Positions 1 to 5,287 of a stretch of 6,802 nucleotides of DNA are shown here, one piece after another. Position 1 is the stretch's first letter; each line of letters starts with the position of its first letter. Under the pieces are notes generated by a model. It worked only from the letters and a program-made list of their open reading frames with translations. It searched no databases and was not told where the DNA came from. The stretch is from Alphaproteobacteria bacterium UBA7691 (GTDB lineage: Bacteria > Pseudomonadota > Alphaproteobacteria > Ferrovibrionales > Ferrovibrionaceae). The position numbers and the translations under genes are program-made. The DNA lies in NCBI GenBank assembly GCA_002482765.1, contig DLGP01000124.1, forward strand, positions 1 to 6,802, given 5' to 3'.

Positions 1-287
1 TGAGCACCGGCACCGATGCCGCCATCGGCTCGGCCGGCATCACCATCATGCGCGGCGATCCGGCTCTGGTGGCCGATGCGCTGGAGATTGCCGAACGCAC
101 CGAGGCGACGATCCGGCAGAATCTGTTCTGGGCCTTTGTCTATAATCTGGTCGGGTTGCCGCTGGCAGCATTCGGCCTGCTCAACCCGGCGATTGCCGGC
201 GCCGCCATGGCTCTGTCCAGTGTCAGTGTGCTGGGCAATGCGTTGCGGCTGCGGCGCTGGCGGCCGGAAGGGGATAAGCTGTCATGA
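1..287 (+). CDS. copA: Copper-translocating P1B-type ATPase, C-terminal fragment
   Basis: This is the last ~94 codons of a heavy-metal P-type ATPase; the 5' part lies outside the window and the frame opens at base 3. The visible part begins in the hinge after the ATP-binding domain (GTGTDAAIGSAGITIMRGDP, the usual 'GTGTDVA..SADI.LM.GD' stretch). It continues with the helix entry IRQNLFWAFVYNLVGLPLAA and ends with the last membrane helix, MALSSVSVLGNALRLRRW. The YN pair and the M-x2-SS pair in the final two helices are characteristic Cu(+)-site residues of P1B-1 ATPases. The family pumps Cu(+) out of the cytoplasm across the inner membrane. The CPC motif and N-terminal metal-binding domains cannot be checked here. 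The TGA stop overlaps the ATG of the next gene (ATGA), so the two are probably co-transcribed and translationally coupled. The CueR-type neighbour supports copper over silver-only, zinc or cadmium. Confidence 0.93.
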   Translation, partial: STGTDAAIGSAGITIMRGDPALVADALEIAERTEATIRQNLFWAFVYNLVGLPLAAFGLLNPAIAGAAMALSSVSVLGNALRLRRWRPEGDKLS

Positions 288-688
288 AAACCATCGGCGA
301 AGCGGCCAGCGCGTCCGGCGTCTCGGCCAAGATGATCCGCTATTATGAAAGCATCGGCCTGCTGCCCAAGGCCGGGCGCACTGCCGCCGGCTATCGCAGC
401 TACGATCAAGCCGATCTGCATAACCTGCGCTTCATCCGCCGCGCCCGCGATCTGGGTTTCAGCCTGGAGGAAATTGCCCGGCTGTTATCGCTGTGGCGCG
501 ACCGGGCGCGCAGCAGCGCCGATGTGAAGGCGATTGCGCTCAAGCATGTCGCCGAGCTGGATCAGCGCATCGCCGAGATGAGCGCCATGCGCGCCACGCT
601 GAGCCATCTGGCGCAAGCCTGCCATGGCGATGGCCGGCCACATTGCCCGATCCTGGACGAACTCGGCAGCGAGAAACACTGTCGTTAG
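284..688 (+). CDS. cueR: Cu(I)-responsive MerR-family transcriptional regulator (CueR type)
   Basis: This is a complete 134-residue regulator, the usual CueR length. The N-terminal winged helix-turn-helix is clear (IGEAASASGVSAKMIRYYESIGLL, residues 4-27, then GYRSYDQADL). A dimerisation helix follows (about 80-110). The metal-binding loop has C113-x7-C121 (ACHGDGRPHCP), matching the Cys112/Cys120 pair of E. coli CueR. A Ser sits at 78, where CueR has Ser77 and divalent-metal sensors such as ZntR have Cys; this argues for a monovalent ion (Cu+, Ag+, Au+). A further Cys lies at 133, close to the C-terminus. The ATG overlaps the copA stop by 4 bases. Known relatives activate copA by twisting a promoter with a 19-20 base spacer; no such operator lies inside this unit, so it is presumably upstream of copA. 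The stop codon overlaps that of the convergent DUF2855 gene. Confidence 0.93.
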   Translation: MKTIGEAASASGVSAKMIRYYESIGLLPKAGRTAAGYRSYDQADLHNLRFIRRARDLGFSLEEIARLLSLWRDRARSSADVKAIALKHVAELDQRIAEMSAMRATLSHLAQACHGDGRPHCPILDELGSEKHCR

Positions 689-1770
689 CTCGGCAGCAGC
701 ATCCAGGCTTCATCCGGCGGGGTGCTGCCAGCCAGCATGCGGGCATAACAGGCGGCAAAGGCCTGCGGGCCATGGCCTTCATGGATATGCAGCCAGGAAC
801 GCGCGGCAGCAACAAAGGGCCGCCAGGCGGCATCAATGCGCTGTTCCAGCCCGGCGCGGCCCCAATCCTGGCCGCGCTGCTTCAGCCTTTCAGGGGCGAA
901 AAACAGCACCGGCTTGGCGCCGGGCAGACCTTCCATGCTGGCGCGTTTGTCACGATGCGCCAGGCCCACCATCAGGCTGAATGTCAGATTATCGCCGCAA
1001 TGCCGGTGCAGCGCGTTGCGCACCGGGCCGTTGCCGGCCATGTCAACAAAAGCCGTCGGCTGGGCTGCATCAATGCTGTCCAGCGCATCATACGGCACCA
1101 CAGCGTCATACAGCCCCAGCCCGGCGACAAAGCCGTGATTGCCGGCCGCTGTCAGCCCGATCAGGCGCGGCCTGTCTGCGCGGCGATGCAGCGCATGCGC
1201 CAGGGCGAAGGCGGTTTTGCTTGAAGCGCTGGAAATCACAATCTGGCTGGCGCCGAAAAAATCCTCGGCGGCGAGCAGGTCATCGATCAGGAATGAGGTG
1301 ACATAGAGCGGCTTGAGCAGGGCCTGCAAATCCTCAAGCCCGGCATCATAGGCCGGGTCGGCGGCGCAGCGTGTGTAGAGGTTATAGGCGGCGGCCAGCT
1401 TCTGCCGGCCCGCGGCGGTCTCGACAAAACTGCTGGCGGTGATACGCCCCGGCATCAGCACCACATGGCTGCCCATCGGCCAGTAGCCATAGATACGCTC
1501 GCCCTCGCCAAGCTCCGCACAGGTGCTTTCCACAATGCTGGCAAAACCCCAAACCGGCACGCGGCCCCAGGCGGCATCGGCGGCGGGATAGAAGTGCCAA
1601 TAACCCATGCTCTCGCCCATGCTGGCATAGGTGATGTTGTTGGCGGTGAAGGCGAAGCGCTCAACACGCAGCCGGATTTGCCCCGGCAAAAGCGGCGCCG
1701 CGGCAGTTTCGGCGATGCGCGTGACGGCAAGATCACTGCGCGATATTTCAAACTGCCATTCGGCTGACAT
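685..1770 (-). CDS. DUF2855 family protein (MDR/zinc-free alcohol dehydrogenase-like fold)
   Basis: This protein has 361 residues and belongs to the DUF2855 family, whose function is not established. The N-terminal half has the family blocks ANNITYA (43-49), YWHFYPA (57-63), WGRVPVWGFA (68-77) and GERIYGYWP (90-98). This resembles the GroES-like half of medium-chain dehydrogenases without obvious zinc ligands. The second half has a Rossmann-like stretch (QIVISSASSKTAFALAHAL, about 176-194, and a second beta strand RLIGLTA), so binding of a nicotinamide nucleotide is plausible but inferred. The start was set at 1770 because AGGGAGA stands 7 bases upstream (1778-1784) and conserved sequence begins there. 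The frame runs open to 1926, but the extra 52 residues look like non-coding leader. There is no signal peptide. It is convergent with cueR and divergent from the histidine kinase, so it appears to be a single-gene transcript. Confidence 0.85.
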   Translation of the reverse strand: MSAEWQFEISRSDLAVTRIAETAAAPLLPGQIRLRVERFAFTANNITYASMGESMGYWHFYPAADAAWGRVPVWGFASIVESTCAELGEGERIYGYWPMGSHVVLMPGRITASSFVETAAGRQKLAAAYNLYTRCAADPAYDAGLEDLQALLKPLYVTSFLIDDLLAAEDFFGASQIVISSASSKTAFALAHALHRRADRPRLIGLTAAGNHGFVAGLGLYDAVVPYDALDSIDAAQPTAFVDMAGNGPVRNALHRHCGDNLTFSLMVGLAHRDKRASMEGLPGAKPVLFFAPERLKQRGQDWGRAGLEQRIDAAWRPFVAAARSWLHIHEGHGPQAFAACYARMLAGSTPPDEAWMLLPS

Positions 1771-1777
1771 TGTTATA

Positions 1778-1784
1778 TCTCCCT
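1778..1784 (-). promoter_or_regulatory. Ribosome binding site deciding the DUF2855 start
   Basis: On the minus strand AGGGAGA lies 7 bases before the ATG at 1770. None of the upstream in-frame starts, up to 1926, was needed to explain the conserved protein, so this site fixes the start. Confidence 0.7.
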
Positions 1785-1791
1785 GTAGCTG

Positions 1792-1817
1792 TTGCCGCCA
1801 GATTGGCATGGCGGCAA
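1792..1817. repeat. Inverted repeat in the DUF2855 leader
   Basis: TTGCCGCC (1792-1799) and GGCGGCAA (1810-1817) are perfect 8-base arms around a 10-base spacer. The repeat lies 21 bases upstream of the DUF2855 start codon, just outside its ribosome binding site. It could fold as an RNA hairpin in the leader or serve as an operator. Arms of this size in GC-rich DNA can also arise by chance. Confidence 0.45.
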
Positions 1818-1931
1818 GGCCAGTCGCAATTATCCAGGCGCGATGATCTGCGGTTTTGCCTAAACCTCTGTTGCGCATTGCACCATCATGACGTTGCCGT
1901 GCTGCAAGCAGAAGCTGAGTTAGCAAGAAAT

Positions 1932-1959
1932 AACTACAGTAGTTGATGGTATTACAGTA
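1932..1959. promoter_or_regulatory. Palindrome plus direct repeat upstream of the histidine kinase (possible operator)
   Basis: AACTACAGTAGTT (1932-1944) is a perfect palindrome around a central A. Its core TACAGTA (1935-1941) recurs at 1953-1959, 18 bases further on (nearly two helical turns), so both copies would face the same side of the helix. The local sequence is more AT-rich than its surroundings, as expected of a promoter region, but no convincing -35/-10 pair was found. Operator function is inferred from the symmetry only. Confidence 0.35.
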
Positions 1960-1995
1960 CCGTGTGCCGCATGAAAGCAGAGCAAAACTTCAAGC

Positions 1996-2001
1996 GAGAG
2001 G
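1996..2001 (+). promoter_or_regulatory. Candidate ribosome binding site for the GTG start of the kinase
   Basis: GAGAGG lies 8 bases before the in-frame GTG at 2010. The alternative starts (GTG 1962, ATG 1971) have no purine-rich stretch at the right distance. This is why 2010 was preferred, although ATG 1971 cannot be excluded. Confidence 0.45.
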
Positions 2002-2009
2002 CGCGTGGC

Positions 2010-3974
2010 GTGAGTCAGAACGAAGCCGGCGCTTGCAGCGCCGTGGCGCCAGCGCAGTCTGCAACGAATGCTCAAATCCCCGGCCTGCCGGCGGCTGTGG
2101 CCGAAGCCCTGCTGGCGCCGCTGCTGCACCATGCCCCCTTGGGCATCATGGTGCTGGGATTGAATGGCGACCTGCTGCATGCCAATCCGGCGCTGCATCA
2201 GATGCTGGGCTGGCCGCAGGGCCATGCGCCGACATTTACCGATATCGTGTTTCCCGCCGATCAGGAAATGGCGCGGGCGCGCTTGCAGCGGCTGCTGCAT
2301 GGCCAGGTGATCCAGGATCGTTCAACGATGCGCTGGCTGCATGGCGATGGCGCGCCGGTCTGGGTGGATGTGACGGCAGCGTTGCACAAACCGGCCCAGG
2401 GCACCGGTTTTCTGATCTTGCAAGCCCGCGATATTGATGCCCGCAAACGCGCCGAAGCTGCGTTGTTTGAAAGCGAGGGCCTGTTTCACAGCGTGATGGA
2501 ATTTGCCACCATCGGCATGGTGCTGGTGACACCGGAAGGCGATTGCATCCGCGCCAACCAGGTGCTGGCTGATATGCTGGGCTATCAGGTGGCTGAATTC
2601 ACCGGTTTGAGCTTCCGCCATTTCACGCATCCGGATGATGTGGATGGCACGCTTCAGGTTTACGACCGGCTGGCGCGGCGCAGCATCGACAGCCATTACC
2701 AGGAAAAGCGCTACCGGCATCGTGACGGGCATTATTGCTGGGCGCAAGTCTCGCGTTCGGTGGTCCGGGATCGCGGCGGAGAGCCAATCTATATCGTGGT
2801 CCAGGTGGTGGATATCAGTGAACGTAAAGCGCAGGAGTCGGCGCTTGCTGAACTGAACCTGTATCTGCGCATGGCGGTGGATGCCAGCGGTATCGGCATC
2901 TGGTCTTACGATCCGATCCGGCAGGTCGGCAACGTGGACGACCGCGTGTATCAGATCTGGGGCATCAACAAGGCTAGCTTCGAGGGCGGCATAGACGCCT
3001 GGCTGAGACGCGTGCATCCGGAGGATCGTGCCGAGGTTGCGGCTGTTTATGCCAAGGCGCTGAGAGGCGAGGCGCCACCGCAATGGCAGCATCGTGTGCT
3101 GCTGCCGAGCGGCGAAGTGCGCCATCTGCGCGTTGATTATACTGTGCGGCGCGATGCCGGGGGCAATGTGACCACGGTGATCGGCACCACCAGCGACATC
3201 ACTGCGGCGATCCAGAATGCCGAATCATTGCGTCAGGCCAAGGAAGCGGCCGAAACAGCCAATCGTGCCAAAACCATGTTCCTGGCTAATATGAGCCATG
3301 AATTGCGCACGCCGCTGAACGCCATTATCGGCTTTTCCGAATTACTGAAAAGTGGTGTTGTCAGTGCTACCGAGCAGGAGCGGGTGCGCAGCTATGCCAA
3401 CGACATCCATGGCAGCGGGCTGCATCTGCTCAACATCATCAACGATCTGCTTGACCTGACCCGTATCGAGGCCGGCAAGTTCAGCATCGAAGAAGGTGAG
3501 GTGCAGCTTGGGGATGAGATCAACGATGCCGTGAGCCTGATGCGGCATCAGATCGATGATGCAAAGCTTACGCTCAATTTTGACATTCAGCCGAACCTGC
3601 CGCTGCTGCGCGCCGATCAGCGCGGCCTGCGCCAGATTTTGCTCAACCTGTTATCCAACGCCGTGAAATTCACCCCGGCCGGCGGGCGTATCGAATGTGG
3701 TGCCGGACTTGGCCCAGATGGCCTGTCATTCTGGGTGGCGGATAGCGGCATCGGCATTGCCGCGCGCGACATACCCAAACTGATGCAGCCCTTTGCCCAA
3801 ATCGACAATGTGTATCGGCGGCAACATCAGGGCGCCGGGCTGGGCCTGGCCATCGTGCGGGCATTGGCGCGGCTGCATGATGGCGAGGTGGCGATCAGCA
3901 GCGCGCCTAGCCAGGGCACCCGGGTCAGTGTGGTGTTTCCGGCCAGCCGGCTGCTGCCGCGTAAGGCGGGATAG
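2010..3974 (+). CDS. Cytoplasmic PAS-PAS-PAS sensor histidine kinase
   Basis: This is a sensor kinase of 654 residues from GTG 2010 (667 if ATG 1971 is used). It has three PAS domains with PAC tails at roughly 30-145, 154-272 and 280-400. The tails end in RDIDARKRAE, VDISERKAQE and TSDITAAIQ. After a coiled linker (LRQAKEAAETANRAK) comes HisKA with the phospho-acceptor H430 in ANMSHELRTPLNAIIGFSELL-type context. The HATPase_c domain has N box N550 (LLSNAVKF), G1 D578-SGIGIA and G2 G608-AGLGLA. All catalytic motifs are intact, so it should autophosphorylate. The kinase core resembles the alphaproteobacterial PleC/DivJ-like group. There are no transmembrane segments or signal peptide, so it should sense an internal cue. 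No receiver domain follows and no response regulator is adjacent, so its partner is unknown. No haem- or flavin-binding signature was evident in the PAS domains. It is divergent from DUF2855 and convergent with the SCP2 gene. Confidence 0.93.
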   Translation: MSQNEAGACSAVAPAQSATNAQIPGLPAAVAEALLAPLLHHAPLGIMVLGLNGDLLHANPALHQMLGWPQGHAPTFTDIVFPADQEMARARLQRLLHGQVIQDRSTMRWLHGDGAPVWVDVTAALHKPAQGTGFLILQARDIDARKRAEAALFESEGLFHSVMEFATIGMVLVTPEGDCIRANQVLADMLGYQVAEFTGLSFRHFTHPDDVDGTLQVYDRLARRSIDSHYQEKRYRHRDGHYCWAQVSRSVVRDRGGEPIYIVVQVVDISERKAQESALAELNLYLRMAVDASGIGIWSYDPIRQVGNVDDRVYQIWGINKASFEGGIDAWLRRVHPEDRAEVAAVYAKALRGEAPPQWQHRVLLPSGEVRHLRVDYTVRRDAGGNVTTVIGTTSDITAAIQNAESLRQAKEAAETANRAKTMFLANMSHELRTPLNAIIGFSELLKSGVVSATEQERVRSYANDIHGSGLHLLNIINDLLDLTRIEAGKFSIEEGEVQLGDEINDAVSLMRHQIDDAKLTLNFDIQPNLPLLRADQRGLRQILLNLLSNAVKFTPAGGRIECGAGLGPDGLSFWVADSGIGIAARDIPKLMQPFAQIDNVYRRQHQGAGLGLAIVRALARLHDGEVAISSAPSQGTRVSVVFPASRLLPRKAG

Positions 3975-3975
3975 A

Positions 3976-4002
3976 AAAGCCCGGCTCAGCCGAGCAGGCT
4001 TT
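3976..4002 (-). terminator. Possible terminator between the convergent kinase and SCP2 genes
   Basis: AAAGCC (3976-3981) pairs with GGCTTT (3997-4002), enclosing a second stem CGG/CCG with a CTCAG loop (3982-3992) and a 4-base bulge. On the minus strand the stem ends in GGCTTTT, like a weak intrinsic terminator. It overlaps the last codons of the SCP2 gene and the gap between the two stops is only 11 bases, so any termination signal must overlap coding sequence. The bulge and short T run make this tentative. Confidence 0.3.
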
Positions 4003-4279
4003 GCAGCTTCATGGCAATGCCCATATTGCCCTTCACCTTCAGCTTGCCCATCATGAAGGCGGTGGTCGGGTCCAGGTCGCCGCTGGCCAGGGCTTGGAAA
4101 TTCGCCATCGTGATGGTGATGGTGCAATCCGCCTCGGCATCCTCGTTTGACACCGTGTTGTTGTTGCCATCCACAAACACGATGCCGTCATCGCCGAAAT
4201 CAAACTTCACCGTGGCATTCAGGCCGCTGCCGGCGGCGACGCGGCTGGCCATGGTCTGGGTGATCTGCTCAAGCGACAT
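3986..4279 (-). CDS. SCP2 sterol-carrier-domain protein
   Basis: This is a stand-alone SCP2 domain of 97 residues. Family features are an N-terminal helix (LEQITQTMASRV), the strand ATVKFDFGDDGIVFVDG, the strand ADCTITITMANFQALASGDLDP (about 50-70) and the C-terminal TAFMMGKLKVKGNMGIAMKLQSLL. SCP2 domains form a hydrophobic tunnel that binds fatty acids, acyl-CoAs or sterols, and bacterial single-domain copies are commonly found among lipid and acyl-CoA catabolic genes. Here it is divergent from an SDR and an acyl-CoA carboxylase subunit, which suggests a carrier role in the same pathway (inference). ATG 4279 is preceded by GGAGG at 5 bases (4285-4289). A longer open frame upstream on this strand is only an antisense shadow of the SDR gene. 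There is no signal peptide, so it is cytoplasmic. Confidence 0.88.
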   Translation of the reverse strand: MSLEQITQTMASRVAAGSGLNATVKFDFGDDGIVFVDGNNNTVSNEDAEADCTITITMANFQALASGDLDPTTAFMMGKLKVKGNMGIAMKLQSLLG

Positions 4280-4311
4280 TGTTTCCTCCCTGGAAATGTG
4301 ATCCGGCGCGC

Positions 4312-4341
4312 AAGCTACCTTGACGTTTACGTTAACGTCAA
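4312..4341 (-). promoter_or_regulatory. Predicted promoter of the SCP2 gene, mirror image of the SDR promoter
   Basis: Because the arms are perfect complements, the minus strand carries the same TTGACG (4341-4336) and TAGCTT (4317-4312) with the same 18-base spacer. Transcription would begin near 4305, about 26 bases before ATG 4279. The two promoters overlap almost completely, so polymerase could occupy only one at a time. Confidence 0.5.
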
Positions 4342-4349
4342 GGTAGCTT
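4320..4349 (+). promoter_or_regulatory. Predicted promoter of the SDR-carboxylase operon
   Basis: TTGACG (4320-4325, five of six bases of the sigma70 -35 consensus) and TAGCTT (4344-4349, matching T1, A2 and T6 of the -10) are separated by 18 bases. Transcription would begin near 4356, giving a leader of about 35 bases before ATG 4391. The elements lie inside the palindrome, so a bound regulator would directly affect this promoter. Confidence 0.5.
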
Positions 4350-4390
4350 TCTCGGAAAGCATAAGAGGAAACCAGGGAGCGCCGGCTATC

Positions 4391-5284
4391 ATGGCCCATA
4401 ACGCGGTTACGGCAGGTTACGCATCGGTATTCCGCCCCGGGCTGTTTGACGGCCAGGTGGTGATTGTCACCGGCGGCGGCAGCGGCATCGGGCGCTGCAC
4501 GGCGCATGAACTGGCCAGCCTGGGCGCCCGCCTGGCGCTGATCGGCCGTAAGCAGGACAAGCTGGATAGCGTGCTGGCCGAATTGCGCCAGGATGTGCCG
4601 GAGGTGGTGGCGGCCGGCTGGAGCTGTGATATCCGCGACGAGGCGGCGGTGGCCGCCACGGTGGCCGATATCCTGAAACATTTTGGCCGTATCGACGGCC
4701 TGGTGAACAATGCCGGCGGGCAATTCCCGGCGCCGCTGGCACAGATCAACCAGAAGGGCTGGGAAACCGTGGTGCGCAACAATCTCACCGGCGGTTTCCT
4801 GATGGCGCGGGAATGTTTCACGCAATGGATGGCCGATCATGGCGGCGCCATTGTCAATATCATCGCCGATATGTGGGGCGGCATGCCCAATATGGGCCAT
4901 AGCGGCGCTGCGCGCGCCGGCATGCTGAATTTCACCGAAACCGCCGCCTGCGAATGGGGCGCCGCCAATGTGCGGGTCAATGCCGTGGCGCCGGGCTGGA
5001 TCGCCTCCTCGGGCATGGACACCTATCCCGACTGGATGGGGCCGGTGATCCGCTCGATGCGCGAGAAAGTGCCGTTGCAGCGGCTCGGCAGCGAGGCCGA
5101 GGTTTCCGCCGCCATCGTGTTCCTGCTCTCGCCGGCCGCCGGCTTCATCAGTGGGTCCTGCATCCGGGTGGATGGCGCGGTGCCGAATGCGCGGCCGAAT
5201 TATGCCTTGCCGAAACACCGCAAATCGTCCGCCTTCGATGGGTTTCACCGCGCCGTGATGCCGAAAGTGTTGCAGGAGGATTGA
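4391..5284 (+). CDS. PECR-like short-chain dehydrogenase/reductase (enoyl-CoA reductase or citronellol/citronellal dehydrogenase type)
   Basis: This is an SDR of 297 residues. The nucleotide-binding site is TGGGSGIG (27-34), with LIGRK (50-54) after the second strand; this Arg-Lys pair is compatible with NADP(H). NNAGG is at 106-110 and NLTG at 131-134. In place of the standard Tyr-x3-Lys it has HSGAARAG (170-177), followed by VRVNAVAPG. This block, with GGQF after NNA and KGWETV, is the pattern of peroxisomal trans-2-enoyl-CoA reductase (PECR) and its bacterial relatives, some of which are annotated as citronellol/citronellal dehydrogenases in acyclic terpene (atu) clusters. Substrate is therefore probably an acyl-CoA or terpenoid, but is not proven. 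ATG 4391 was chosen because conserved sequence starts there (YASVFRPGLFDGQVVIVTGG); GGGAG lies 11 bases upstream, a long spacing. The open frame extends to 4298, but that would translate through the operator. It is first in an operon with the carboxylase, 3 bases apart. Confidence 0.85.
   Translation: MAHNAVTAGYASVFRPGLFDGQVVIVTGGGSGIGRCTAHELASLGARLALIGRKQDKLDSVLAELRQDVPEVVAAGWSCDIRDEAAVAATVADILKHFGRIDGLVNNAGGQFPAPLAQINQKGWETVVRNNLTGGFLMARECFTQWMADHGGAIVNIIADMWGGMPNMGHSGAARAGMLNFTETAACEWGAANVRVNAVAPGWIASSGMDTYPDWMGPVIRSMREKVPLQRLGSEAEVSAAIVFLLSPAAGFISGSCIRVDGAVPNARPNYALPKHRKSSAFDGFHRAVMPKVLQED
5274..5279 (+). promoter_or_regulatory. Ribosome binding site of the carboxylase, inside the SDR gene end
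   Basis: AGGAGG stands 8 bases before ATG 5288 and overlaps the last codons of the SDR, with the stop codon between site and start. This is consistent with translational coupling of the two genes. Confidence 0.75.
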
Positions 5285-5287
5285 GCC

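Larger units (their letters stand above)
4312..4349. promoter_or_regulatory. 38-base palindromic operator between divergent SCP2 and SDR genes
   Basis: AAGCTACCTTGACGTT (4312-4327) and AACGTCAAGGTAGCTT (4334-4349) are perfect 16-base inverted repeats around the spacer TACGTT. The core TTGACGTT..AACGTCAA recalls the sites of LiuR-like MerR regulators of branched-chain amino acid and acyl-CoA breakdown genes, but that assignment is from memory of the motif style, not a motif search. It lies 32 bases from the SCP2 start and 41 bases from the SDR start, so it is in position to govern both. It is unlikely to be a terminator because both flanking genes are transcribed away from it. Confidence 0.75.

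Noticed and set aside
493..1224. 243-codon plus-strand open frame across cueR and DUF2855
   Set aside because: It overlaps two well-supported genes in other frames and is rich in Arg, Ala and Gln without recognisable domains.
1771..1926. N-terminal extension of the DUF2855 frame by 52 residues
   Set aside because: A good Shine-Dalgarno sequence stands before ATG 1770 and the family-like sequence begins there; the extension is unlike the family and contains the hairpin region.
2322..3125. 267-codon open frame antisense to the histidine kinase
   Set aside because: It is opposite to the PAS domains and has no family features; a GC-rich antisense shadow.
3976..3985. Loss of a receiver domain from the kinase by truncation
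   Set aside because: The HATPase domain is complete and ends naturally; the next gene begins 11 bases on in the opposite direction with no remnant of a receiver domain.
4312..4349. The palindrome as an intrinsic terminator
   Set aside because: Both flanking genes are transcribed away from it, there is no T run after the stem, and promoter elements fit inside it.
4312..4349. The palindrome as a binding site of the CueR-type regulator in this window
   Set aside because: CueR sites are shorter (about 19-23 bases, with a CCTTCC...GGAAGG-like pattern). The ACCTTGAC...GTCAAGGT arms here span 28 bases and the regulated genes have no copper link.
4298..4390. Longer SDR start at 4298
   Set aside because: It would translate through the palindromic operator (reading YLDVYVNVKVAF), and the predicted transcription start lies downstream of 4298. 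The conserved SDR sequence starts after ATG 4391.
3986..5248. 420-codon open frame on the minus strand
   Set aside because: Only its last 97 codons are a real protein (SCP2). The rest is antisense to the SDR and reads as low-complexity His/Ala/Gly-rich sequence typical of a GC-rich shadow, interrupted by the operator.
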